Source: Deltaproteobacteria bacterium
GTDB lineage: Bacteria > Desulfobacterota > Dissulfuribacteria > Dissulfuribacterales > QOAL01
Length of the DNA: 9,769 nucleotides
Direction of reading: 5' to 3'
Assembly (NCBI GenBank): GCA_015486425.1
Contig: WFRQ01000094.1
Span: 1-9,769 of the forward strand
The notes under the pieces were generated by a model. That model did no database searches. It saw only the letters and a list, made by a program, of their open reading frames with translations, and was not told where the DNA came from. Shown here piece by piece: positions 1 to 5,829 of the stretch (position 1 is its first letter; each line of letters begins with the position of its first letter). Position numbers and translations under genes: made by a program.

Positions 1-171
1 CCAAAAATAAGTTGGATGATGGCGCGCTCAGATTTGGGTCAGGCTGAGTTGAACTGATTGAGCAAAACCGCAGGCGTAGCCGGGCTACGTTGAGGATTTT
101 GTGATTGAAGTTCAGCTCAGGATGGCCTGAAGATGAGATGCGAAATCGGCAAGTTATTCTTGGACAGTCCC
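1..171 (+). repeat. MITE-like palindromic element, copy 1 (5' end cut off)
   Basis: First of three copies of a non-coding element of about 180 bp. It aligns with 9724-9769 (same orientation) and 5318-5497 (opposite orientation). By comparison with copy 3, the first 8 bases (GGGGCTGT) lie outside the window. The right end (TTGGACAGTCCC) is an imperfect inverted copy of the left end seen in copy 3 (GGGGCTGTCCAA). The whole element is a long imperfect palindrome centred on base 82, where CGTAGCC-G-GGCTACG forms a perfect stem, and the flanking arms also pair with gaps. It is followed by TTA (172-174), matching the TTA flanks of copy 2. No ORF fits inside. Terminal inverted repeats, small size and a probable 3 bp target duplication suggest a MITE mobilised by a transposase elsewhere; the family is not identified. 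Confidence 0.85.
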
Positions 172-179
172 TTAGCTTG

Positions 180-225
180 GAGCCAACTTTCATGCTCAGG
201 GGTGGCAAGATGCCTTGTCATGAAA
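180..225 (+). repeat. 46-bp dispersed palindromic repeat, copy 1
   Basis: These 46 bases match the reverse complement of 2093-2138 at 40 of 46 positions by eye, with no gaps. The repeat begins GAGCCAACTTTCATG and ends TGTCATGAAA. AACTTTCATG near the start can pair with CATGAAA near the end, so it can form a hairpin. This copy starts a few bases after the MITE-like element, and its partner lies downstream of ade in inverted orientation, so the two bracket that gene. It is probably an intergenic REP-like sequence. A TATAAC hexamer at 229-234, just past the repeat, could serve as a -10 box for ade, but no convincing -35 box was found. Confidence 0.7.
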
Positions 226-290
226 ATGTATAACCGTTCAGTATTTATTTTGGTTTTGTCCAATACCACACTCAGTAAGGAAAACGATTT

Positions 291-1916
291 ATGGATATAG
301 CACTGAACAACGTAATGATACCTGATTTCAGCAGGATGGAGCTGTTCAACGGCTCAATAGGCATCACAGGCAAACTGATTGCGGAAATTTCCAAAGGGCC
401 TCTCCGGGCAGACATGGTGATTGACGGAAAGGGAAAGTGCGTAAGCCCCGGACTCATTGACTGTCACTGCCATATCGAAAGCTCCTTTCTGACTCCTCTT
501 CACTTTGGAAATGCAATAAGCAGACTGGGAACTTTGCATGTTGTGGCTGACTGCCACGAGATATCAAATGTGGCAGGCAGAGATGGACTTGATTTCTTTA
601 TGGAAAACAGCAGGGAGTCCCTGTGCAACATACTGTTCGCAGTACCGTCATGCGTACCGGCAACGCCCTTTGCCACTTCAGGCGGCAGGCTGGATATTGA
701 TGACATTCTCTACTTTTTGAAAAAGGAAAAAGTAGTCGCCCTTGGTGAACTCATGAATGTCCCTGGTGTTATCGCACGCGATGCCCACTTCATGGAGATG
801 ATAGAGGCTGCCAGACGCCTGGGGAAAAGGGTAAATGGCCATGCCCCCGGCCTTGACGGAGAAAGCCTTGCGGCATACGCAGGCGCCGGAATAGACGATG
901 ACCATGAAAGTGAATCATACCAGGAACTTGCCGCAAAGATAGCGGCAGGCCTCCATGTATTTATCAGGGAGGGAAGCGCCGAGCATTCCGAACTTGACTC
1001 ATACCGCATGCTTATGGATCATCCTGAAAGGGTAAGTTTCTGCACGGATGACAAGTCAATAAACGATATCCTGGATTCCGGACACATTAACTATCACCTG
1101 AGAAAGGCCGTACAGGCAGGCATCGATGTGGTTGCGGCGCTCCGGGCAGCAAGCTTCACAGGCCTGAAGTACTACGGCCTTGACAAATACGCCGAGATAA
1201 AACCGGACTGCATGGCATCTCTGGTAATGTTCAAAGATATTGAATACTTCCAGCCCGAGCTTGTTATTTCAGAAGGAAAAATCGTGGAAGCCTGCTACCC
1301 GGAATCACACGTCCCGGCATTCCTGCAGAATTCATTGAATGTGGAACAGGTGACCGCAGATAGACTGCCGCAGATATCAATGGAGCATTCCGGTATTGCC
1401 ATGGGTGTTGATAACGGAAGCCTAATAACCAGACGTGTGGTGGTAAAGCCAGGGACAAGGGAACCGGACATTGAAAGAGACCTTTTGAAACTGGTTGTAA
1501 TTGAACGTTATGGACATGGACATGTATCTGCATGCCTGATTCAGGGCTTTGGGCTTCGCATCGGAGCACTTGCATCATCAGTTGCCCATGACTGTCACAA
1601 TATCATTGCAGCAGGTGTGGACGATCAGGCTATCTCTGAAGCCGTAAACACCGTAATCCGGAACCACGGAGGGCTTGCTGTCCATGATGGCAGAGAAAAC
1701 TTCTCACTGCCTCTCAGGGTTGGTGGTATTGTTTCAGACATGGAACCGGAACCGCTTGCGGAAAAACTGCGTGAGATGAGAAATCAGGCCCACCGCCTGG
1801 GCTCAACACTCACTGACCCATTTGCAGCCCTGAGTTTCATGGCCCTTGAGGTAATTCCACACCTGAAGCTTACTGACAGGGGGCTGTTTGACGTGGATAC
1901 CTTCCAGTATGTATGA
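291..1916 (+). CDS. ade: Adenine deaminase (Ade family, amidohydrolase superfamily)
   Basis: Converts adenine to hypoxanthine and ammonia in cytoplasmic purine salvage. The 541-residue product is slightly short for this family but complete. Visible motifs, in order: the metal-binding HxH with following IESS (H59, H61, in DCHCHIESS), ADCHEISNV (86-94, usually ADPHEIANV), LGELMNVPGVI with E153, NGHAPGLDG with H184, DDDH with H205, and CTDDKS with D253/D254, followed by SGHINYHLRKAV. The family's own C-terminal domain follows, with IERYGHGH (405-412) and ASSVAHDCHNII (428-439). This combination separates adenine deaminases from dihydroorotases and other amidohydrolases. The ATG is preceded by TAAGGA (276-281) nine bases upstream. 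Cysteines sit next to several motif residues (C58, C60, C88, C251, C435). The gene stands alone and is bracketed by inverted 46-bp repeats. The family assignment is firm; substrate specificity is inferred. Confidence 0.93.
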   Translation: MDIALNNVMIPDFSRMELFNGSIGITGKLIAEISKGPLRADMVIDGKGKCVSPGLIDCHCHIESSFLTPLHFGNAISRLGTLHVVADCHEISNVAGRDGLDFFMENSRESLCNILFAVPSCVPATPFATSGGRLDIDDILYFLKKEKVVALGELMNVPGVIARDAHFMEMIEAARRLGKRVNGHAPGLDGESLAAYAGAGIDDDHESESYQELAAKIAAGLHVFIREGSAEHSELDSYRMLMDHPERVSFCTDDKSINDILDSGHINYHLRKAVQAGIDVVAALRAASFTGLKYYGLDKYAEIKPDCMASLVMFKDIEYFQPELVISEGKIVEACYPESHVPAFLQNSLNVEQVTADRLPQISMEHSGIAMGVDNGSLITRRVVVKPGTREPDIERDLLKLVVIERYGHGHVSACLIQGFGLRIGALASSVAHDCHNIIAAGVDDQAISEAVNTVIRNHGGLAVHDGRENFSLPLRVGGIVSDMEPEPLAEKLREMRNQAHRLGSTLTDPFAALSFMALEVIPHLKLTDRGLFDVDTFQYV

Positions 1917-2241
1917 CGCAGCACCATTTACTACAGCATACATGCATGAAGCAGACACATACTTTGACATTTTTTTGTTGCCGTGTATCATAAACAGGAT
2001 ATAATTTCACATGAACATTCATATTTTACGTCAGTGAGATACACCCATTGACATGAAAATCGATGGATAGCTGTATGGATTTTCACTATAACTTTCATGA
2101 CAGGGGATATTGCCATCTCTGAACATGAAAGTTGGCTCAGAGTCAGAAGTGCAAAGGGCAGGCAACAATGTCTTCAATCGTATACTTTGAGCTTTCAGCT
2201 TTGAGCTGTTTTCACGGTCAATAATGCAGGGGGATATACAC
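1917..2241. other. Spacer between ade and the RAM gene, rich in inverted repeats
   Basis: No convincing gene is present. The spacer holds a long-range inverted pair GTGTATC (1983-1989) / GATACAC (2038-2044), a hairpin TGAAAATC (2054-2061) / GATTTTCA (2078-2085) with a 16-base loop, the dispersed repeat at 2093-2138, and a 9-bp direct repeat CTTTGAGCT at 2185-2193 and 2199-2207. A T-run at 1970-1977 follows the end of ade but has no clear stem before it, so it is not called a terminator. Promoter elements for the downstream gene could not be fixed. Confidence 0.6.
2093..2138 (-). repeat. 46-bp dispersed palindromic repeat, copy 2 (inverted)
   Basis: Reverse-complement match to 180-225, 40 of 46 identical by eye. 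In this copy the hairpin is nearly complete: AACTTTCATG (2090-2099) pairs perfectly with CATGAAAGTT (2124-2133), and the inner segment pairs further as CAGGGGAT with ATCTCTG apart from one bulge and one G-T pair. It is not followed by a T-run, so it is more likely a REP-like structural repeat than a terminator. Its position downstream of ade mirrors copy 1 upstream. Confidence 0.7.
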
Positions 2242-2490
2242 ATGGCACTGAAGGCTTATATTCTTATAAACACAAAAATAGGCAAGACAACAGATGTGGC
2301 AAGGCAGCTCAGGGAGATGCCCGAGGTCAAACGTCTGGACATCATAATGGGACCTTATGACATCATAGCCGAAGTTGAAACCGAATCACATGATTCACTC
2401 TCCCATATTGTCATGAACAAACTGCAGGATATAGATGCCATCAAGCACACAATGACCTGTACTGTGGTGAACATGGAGGACGCTGTCTGA
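2242..2490 (+). CDS. Stand-alone Lrp/AsnC ligand-binding (RAM) domain protein
   Basis: An 82-residue protein consisting only of the AsnC/Lrp effector-binding domain, with no helix-turn-helix. The order of predicted elements is beta-alpha-beta-beta-alpha-beta: AYILINT (5-11), a helix around 15-26, KRLDIIMGPYDIIAEVE (30-46), a helix around 51-62, and MTCTVVNM (71-78). GPYD (37-40) is the typical turn of this fold. Such domains usually form dimers and higher rings and bind amino acids or other small molecules at the interfaces; the ligand cannot be read from sequence. An upstream ATG at 2224 is in frame, but the start at 2242 is preferred because AGGGGGA (2228-2234) lies seven bases before it, while 2224 has no ribosome binding site. 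It is probably monocistronic: the spacers are long on both sides and a terminator-like hairpin follows. Confidence 0.85.
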   Translation: MALKAYILINTKIGKTTDVARQLREMPEVKRLDIIMGPYDIIAEVETESHDSLSHIVMNKLQDIDAIKHTMTCTVVNMEDAV

Positions 2491-2562
2491 AAACAGACTG
2501 ACTGCCATTTTCAGACACACCTGTAAAGCCTTACCATCTAATTTAACCGCACTGCCCATACC

Positions 2563-2611
2563 AGGACATGGAGGCCGGTAGTTTCCGCGCAGCCGTGTCC
2601 TTTATGTTTTT
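2563..2611 (+). terminator. Probable terminator after the RAM gene
   Basis: AGGACATGG (2563-2571) pairs with CCGTGTCCT (2593-2601), with one G-T pair, across a 21-base loop. An interrupted T-rich stretch (TTTATGTTTTT) runs to 2611. The large loop and broken T-run make it weaker than the terminators at 5981 and 9404. It lies 73 bases after the stop codon of the gene at 2242 and before greA, a sensible place for one. Confidence 0.45.
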
Positions 2612-2702
2612 GTGCCTCTTGTCATGGACAATAATGCCTTAAGGTGCCAGACTGTCATTCACCTGCAAAAAGAATACTCAGGAAGATGAGGTAACATTAA
2701 TT

Positions 2703-3173
2703 ATGGAAAGGACCCCTTTTACTCCAGAGGGTTACAAAAAACTCAAAGACGAACTTACCCAGCTTGAAAAAGTTGAACGTTACAAGGTGATCAAGGCCAT
2801 TGAAACTGCAAGGGCCCACGGTGACCTTTCGGAAAATGCCGAGTACCACGCAGCCAAGGACAGGCAGGGTCAGATTGAGGCACGCATACAGTTTCTGAAC
2901 AGCAAACTTGCTACAGCAGATATAATTGATGTGGAGAACCAGAGCTGTGACAGGGCCATATTCGGCGTAAAGGTCAGGCTTGAGAATATTGATTCAGGAG
3001 AAGAGGTAGTTTATCAGCTTGTAGGCCCTGAGGAATCAGACATTAAAAAGGGACGAATTTCCATAACATCCCCCATAGGCCAGGCCATTCTCGGAAAAGA
3101 AGAAGGAGACGAAGTGGTCTTCAACTCTCCATCAGGTGTAAAAAATTACGAAATACTGGAAATATTTGTCTGA
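2703..3173 (+). CDS. greA: Transcription elongation factor GreA
   Basis: GreA enters the secondary channel of RNA polymerase and stimulates cleavage of the backtracked transcript 3' end, rescuing arrested complexes. At 156 residues the length is typical. The N-terminal half (about 1-76) is the antiparallel coiled coil. Its tip carries HGDLSENAEYHAAKDRQ, placing the acidic residues D41 and E44 where they coordinate the catalytic magnesium in known GreA. The C-terminal half (about 80-156) is the globular FKBP-like domain, with the family segment ISITSPIGQAILGKEEGDEV (119-138). The start ATG has GAGGT (2688-2692) ten bases upstream. The gene stands alone, with over 200 bp of spacer before it and over 300 bp after it before the next large gene. 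Confidence 0.97.
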   Translation: MERTPFTPEGYKKLKDELTQLEKVERYKVIKAIETARAHGDLSENAEYHAAKDRQGQIEARIQFLNSKLATADIIDVENQSCDRAIFGVKVRLENIDSGEEVVYQLVGPEESDIKKGRISITSPIGQAILGKEEGDEVVFNSPSGVKNYEILEIFV

Positions 3174-3277
3174 TACCCTGGAACCAGCGGTGCAACATGC
3201 CGCATATGTGCACAAAATACACTGCCATACATTTATACACCCTGTTTGAGCGATTGTTCATATTGGCTGCATATCTG

Positions 3278-3322
3278 CGAAAGAGAAATTCCCATTATAG
3301 TGTACGCTATATGGGGGTTCCG
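3278..3322 (+). repeat. ~45-bp foldback repeat, copy A
   Basis: Closely similar to 5830-5872: both run CGAAAnAGnnATTCnCATTATAG, then a short variable centre, then GCTATATGGGG and TTCCG. The centre here (TATAGTGT/ACGCTATA) is palindromic with one G-T pair, and the outer arms can also pair imperfectly, giving a hairpin of about 40 bases. It lies between greA and the short ORF at 3340, in a spacer. The rest of 3174-3501 shows only that short ORF. Confidence 0.6.
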
Positions 3323-3339
3323 ATGACAAAGGAGATGCA

Positions 3340-3453
3340 ATGAAAACGGTAATCCACAAGGGATTGAGCATGTCATGCTTATTCAGCAGGAGGCAATGCC
3401 GTTATCGCTCAAAAGAAAAAACGCCGACTGATTACCTGCTTTCAAATGCCTGA
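3340..3453 (+). CDS. Possible small protein, 37 residues
   Basis: A short open frame beginning MKTVIHKGLSMS and ending DYLLSNA. AAAGGAG (3328-3334) lies five bases before the ATG, a much better ribosome binding site than that of the next gene. The product is basic in the middle (SRRQCRYRSKEK), has two cysteines and no membrane segment. It resembles no family I recognise. It starts 18 bases after foldback repeat A and ends 48 bases before the CBS gene, so it could be a leader peptide or a chance frame in a spacer. The only support is its ribosome binding site and position. Confidence 0.25.
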   Translation: MKTVIHKGLSMSCLFSRRQCRYRSKEKTPTDYLLSNA

Positions 3454-3501
3454 TCCCTGAATGCAATACTACTCGGTTCTATGCCATGGATATCATGCTG
3501 A

Positions 3502-3939
3502 ATGGATGATGTAAAAAAACTGCATATAGGTGATATTATAGATACATTACGGGACCATCCGTTTGTAACTGTGCCCGAAGATATGGCTGTGGCAGAAGTT
3601 GCGGAAATTGTCAGAAAACAACCGGATGTAAGGAGTATATTCGTTACTGACAAAAACGGGGGCCTGAAGGGGGCACTGTCTCTTGGAAAACTCATCAGGA
3701 CCATCACCGCTTCAAGAGCTGGCAGGGACTTCAGCACCAGACGCCTCATCAGGTGCCTTGCCTGCAGCTCGGCAAGGGACATTATGACACCAAACCTTAT
3801 TACCGCATCACTAAATGACCCTGCTGACCAGGTGGTAGACCGCATGCTGGAAGGAAACATAAAAGAGATTCCAATTGTGGATGACAACGGAAGAATCATC
3901 CGAAATGCCGGGCTCCTTGATCTCTGGAGCAGGCTTTAA
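3502..3939 (+). CDS. Two-CBS-domain protein
   Basis: A 145-residue soluble protein made of a tandem CBS pair (a Bateman module) with nothing attached. CBS 1 covers about 9-70 (HIGDIIDTLRDHPFVTVPED, then RSIFVTDKNGGLKGALSLGKL), and CBS 2 about 90-145 (SARDIMTPNLITASLNDPAD, then IKEIPIVDDNGRIIRNAGLLDL). CBS pairs usually bind adenosine nucleotides or S-adenosylmethionine and act as energy or ligand sensors; which ligand or partner applies here is unknown. An in-frame TGA directly precedes the ATG, so no earlier start is possible in this frame. The ribosome binding site is weak (GGAT at 3488-3491). The TGA also closes a 6-codon frame from 3481 (TGAATG junction), which might allow coupled initiation, but that is speculative. 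It shows no operon link to greA or the DUF362 gene. Confidence 0.85.
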   Translation: MDDVKKLHIGDIIDTLRDHPFVTVPEDMAVAEVAEIVRKQPDVRSIFVTDKNGGLKGALSLGKLIRTITASRAGRDFSTRRLIRCLACSSARDIMTPNLITASLNDPADQVVDRMLEGNIKEIPIVDDNGRIIRNAGLLDLWSRL

Positions 3940-3980
3940 AAACCAGCAGTGGGCTGTCCGCTCCTCTTATTTTCAAAATT

Positions 3981-4090
3981 GTATCTGCTCAGGGTGTACC
4001 GCATCTGCTGCGTTGTCGAGGGCTCGAAGTACGGGAAGTACGACTTCGCCCCCTCCGCCTTGCATCTGCAGCACCCTCTGAGCAGATACG
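3981..4090. repeat. 110-bp foldback element
   Basis: The segment starts GTATCTGCTCAGGGTG (3981-3996) and ends CACCCTCTGAGCAGATAC (4072-4089), which are inverted copies apart from a 2-base insertion. The interior also pairs imperfectly about a centre near 4035, with CGAAGT (4025-4030) against ACTTCG (4043-4048). The whole segment can therefore fold into one long hairpin. It has no T-run after it and begins about 40 bases after the CBS gene stop. It is unlike the other repeats here, and no second copy is present in the window. It may be a REP/MITE-type element or, less likely, a transcript-end structure. Confidence 0.7.
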
Positions 4091-4306
4091 TGTCAAGGAA
4101 AAGACTGTTATGTGAAAAGGCAACTTTCCGTTATGGGAATTCATCCTTAGACAGGGGTGAGCAGTTACAAAAAATCATGGTATTTATTCAGCGCAGGTAA
4201 ATGATCCTGTCTTGAAACGATTTTGAACAACAAGAAATTTTTCTCATAGAGCTGCAAAATAATACCATTCAAGTTCCATCAAACCAAAGCTGAATCGTTA
4301 CAAAAC
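4091..4306. other. Spacer upstream of the DUF362 gene
   Basis: With the foldback element at 3981-4090 this completes a 367-bp gap between genes. The octamer ATGGTATT (4177-4184) occurs here together with its inverse AATACCAT (4261-4268); the same inverted pair recurs tightly spaced at 5667-5693. A TTGAAC (4223-4228) with CATAGA 16 bases later is a poor promoter match. No gene is supported. Confidence 0.4.
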
Positions 4307-5200
4307 ATGCAATATTCCCATGACGCAGGCAGAATTTTTTACATCAGACCAAACCTGCCTGATCATGACCTGCCTCGCCTTTTAAATGCTGCGGGCTTGG
4401 AGAGAGCTGTCAGAGGCGTAAAGCGCATTCTCGTAAAACCCAACCTGGTGGAGGCACTGCCCCCTCCTATTACTACGCCTGTTGATATTATTGAACTGCT
4501 GATTGATTATCTTCAGGCATTAACCGGAGCGGAAATCGTGGTTGGCGAAGGGACAGGTTCTCTTGAATATGACACATGGCACCCCTTTGAGGAGCTTGGC
4601 TACTCCAAAATGGCAGAGCGCAAAGGTATACGCCTTGTTGACCTCAACATGGAAGAGTGCGTGGAACTATCCGATTCCAGTTGCCGCAGGTGGCCATCCA
4701 TGTTTCTTCCGAAAATAGCCATTGAGAGCTTTCTGATCTCGGTTCCGGTACTAAAGGCACATACCCTGGCTGGCGTGACGCTCACCATGAAGAATATGAT
4801 GGGACTTGCCCCGCCCACTCACTATCAGCAGGGAGGGGCATGGAAGAAATCATCGTTTCACCGCGGCATTCAGGAGGCCATTGCCGACCTTAACAGATAT
4901 CGCACTCCTGATTTCACTCTGCTTGACGCAAGACAGGGCATGGCCGAAGCCCATCTTTACGGCCCTCAGTGTGAACCTCCTCCGGGAATCCTTGCCGCGT
5001 CATACGATCCTGTAGCGCTTGATTCCTTTGGTACAGGGCTGCTGGACAGAAACTGGCAGGATATCGGACATATCCGCATGCTTGACAGTGAACTTGGGAG
5101 GGCAGAGCCGCTTGAAACAACAAAGATCAGGGCACACCATGACAAAAGATATACAGAGAAGACGGCAATACCGGAGGGTTTCAAAACAGGAAAGTCATAA
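4307..5200 (+). CDS. DUF362 domain protein without a ferredoxin domain
   Basis: The 297-residue protein matches the DUF362 family along its length: RILVKPNLVEALPPPITTP (40-58), IVVGEGTGSLEYDT (77-90), FLISVPVLKAHTLAGVTLTMKNMMGL (142-167), FHRGIQEAIADLNRYRTPDFTLLDARQGM (184-212) and GILAASYDPVALDSFGTGLL (227-246). The molecular function of the family is not established. Many members carry a C-terminal pair of 4Fe-4S clusters; this one has only two cysteines (C126, C222) and no CxxCxxC motif, so it cannot carry such clusters. No signal peptide or membrane span is seen. ATG 4307 is the only ATG before an in-frame upstream stop, and no good ribosome binding site precedes it. The gene sits alone between a foldback element and the MITE-like copy, so context gives no role. 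Confidence 0.85.
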   Translation: MQYSHDAGRIFYIRPNLPDHDLPRLLNAAGLERAVRGVKRILVKPNLVEALPPPITTPVDIIELLIDYLQALTGAEIVVGEGTGSLEYDTWHPFEELGYSKMAERKGIRLVDLNMEECVELSDSSCRRWPSMFLPKIAIESFLISVPVLKAHTLAGVTLTMKNMMGLAPPTHYQQGGAWKKSSFHRGIQEAIADLNRYRTPDFTLLDARQGMAEAHLYGPQCEPPPGILAASYDPVALDSFGTGLLDRNWQDIGHIRMLDSELGRAEPLETTKIRAHHDKRYTEKTAIPEGFKTGKS

Positions 5201-5226
5201 TCAATGTAACTCCTTTTAATCTCATT

Positions 5227-5251
5227 GAAAAAAATAATTTTTCGATTTTTT
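5227..5251 (+). terminator. Weak AT-rich terminator after the DUF362 gene
   Basis: GAAAAA (5227-5232) pairs with TTTTTC (5238-5243) over a 5-base loop, followed two bases later by six Ts (5246-5251). It begins 26 bases after the stop codon. The stem is almost all A-T, so it would be weak, but position and layout suit an intrinsic terminator. Confidence 0.4.
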
Positions 5252-5317
5252 AAACGCTCAGGTTAGGGTTGACACTTTTGAGCTTTCCTGTTATCAACAG
5301 CATCGTTTTCCTGCTTA

Positions 5318-5497
5318 GGGGCTGTCCAAAAATAACTTGGCGATTTCGCATCTCATCTTCAGGCCATCCTGAGCCGAACTTCAATCACAAAATCCTGAAG
5401 CGTAGCCCGGCTACGCCTGCGGTTTTGTTCAATCAGTTCAACTCAGCCTGACCCAAATCTGAGCGCGTCATCATCCAACTTATTTTTGGGCAGCCCC
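5318..5497 (-). repeat. MITE-like palindromic element, copy 2 (complete, inverted)
   Basis: The only complete copy in the window, 180 bp, in reverse orientation to copies 1 and 3. The ends GGGGCTGTCCAAAAATAA (5318-5335) and TTATTTTTGGGCAGCCCC (5480-5497) are inverted repeats with one mismatch. TTA flanks the element on both sides (5315-5317 and 5498-5500), consistent with a 3-bp target duplication. The centre is CGTAGCC-C-GGCTACG (5401-5415), and the outer arms pair with gaps, so the element can fold over its full length. No ORF fits inside, which supports a non-autonomous element. It is inserted 44 bp upstream of tRNA-Val, and its right edge overlaps a candidate -35 box of that tRNA. Confidence 0.88.
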
Positions 5498-5526
5498 TTA
5501 ACACGCATGGGGAAATGATGTAAAGT
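5498..5526 (+). promoter_or_regulatory. Candidate sigma-70 promoter of tRNA-Val
   Basis: TTAACA (5498-5503) is one base from the -35 consensus and is followed after exactly 17 bases by TAAAGT (5521-5526), a 4-of-6 match to the -10 consensus. Transcription would start near 5533, about 9 bases before the mature tRNA. The first three bases of the -35 box are the TTA flank of the MITE-like element. No better pair was found in the gap between the element and the tRNA. Confidence 0.35.
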
Positions 5527-5541
5527 TCATATTTGTGAAAC

Positions 5542-5616
5542 AGGCGCGTAGCTCAGGGGGAGAGCGCTACCTTGACGCGGTAGAAGTCGGCGGTTCGATC
5601 CCGCCCGCGCCTACCA
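5542..5616 (+). tRNA. tRNA-Val (GAC anticodon)
   Basis: A full cloverleaf can be drawn: acceptor AGGCGCG (5542-5548) with CGCGCCT (5606-5612), TA at positions 8-9, D stem GCTC/GAGC, anticodon stem CTACC/GGTAG with loop TTGACGC (anticodon GAC, read as valine), a 5-base variable region, and T stem GGCGG/CCGCC with loop TTCGATC. The discriminator A (5613) and an encoded CCA (5614-5616) follow. It decodes GUC and GUU. It lies alone between the MITE-like element and the thrS leader; no T-rich terminator directly follows it. Confidence 0.96.
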
Positions 5617-5664
5617 GTTCTTTTAATTTATAACGCTGCATTTCCAGTGCTTATTCCGTGAATG

Positions 5665-5695
5665 TAATGGTATTATCTACCCTGAAATACCATTA
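5665..5695. repeat. Perfect 10-bp inverted repeat downstream of tRNA-Val
   Basis: TAATGGTATT (5665-5674) and AATACCATTA (5686-5695) are exact inverses with an 11-base loop. The stem is AT-rich and no T-run follows on either strand, so it is a poor intrinsic terminator. It could be a 3'-processing structure for the tRNA transcript or a dimeric protein-binding site. Its core octamer also occurs as an inverted pair at 4177-4184 and 4261-4268. The rest of 5617-5799 shows nothing supportable. Confidence 0.4.
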
Positions 5696-5799
5696 ACAGG
5701 CAAAGGCCTGCGGGCATGAGAAACATAATATAGAAGCCTGGTTTTTTTCACGGTTTAATGAGGGGAAATGCTGATTTTTTGATATATTACAGGCCTGAA

Positions 5800-5827
5800 T
5801 TGACAATTGGCGGGGTTGCTGTATATC
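5800..5827 (+). promoter_or_regulatory. Candidate sigma-70 promoter for thrS-infC-rpmI-rplT
   Basis: A consensus -35 box TTGACA (5800-5805) is followed after 16 bases by TATATC (5822-5827), a 4-of-6 match to the -10 consensus. Transcription would start near 5834. This would give a thrS leader of nearly 290 bases containing foldback repeat B, a small ORF and a strong terminator. It is the best promoter match in the 504 bases between tRNA-Val and thrS. Confidence 0.45.
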
Positions 5828-5829
5828 CC

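Noticed and set aside
3263..3280. Sigma-54-like promoter TTGGCTGCATATCTGC before foldback repeat A
   Set aside because: The GG-N10-GC spacing fits, but the CAC after TGG and the TTGC core are only partly matched, and no gene clearly needs it.
3432..3899. Minus-strand open frame of 155 codons over the CBS gene
   Set aside because: The plus-strand frame has clear CBS motifs; the antisense product has no recognisable domain.
3949..4200. Plus-strand open frame of 83 codons after the CBS gene
   Set aside because: It is read through the foldback element, has no ribosome binding site and no recognisable motif.
4177..5693. Octamer ATGGTATT as an operator shared by several promoters
   Set aside because: Four occurrences as two inverted pairs, but the spacing differs greatly (76 versus 11 bases) and the octamer is AT-rich; this may be chance.
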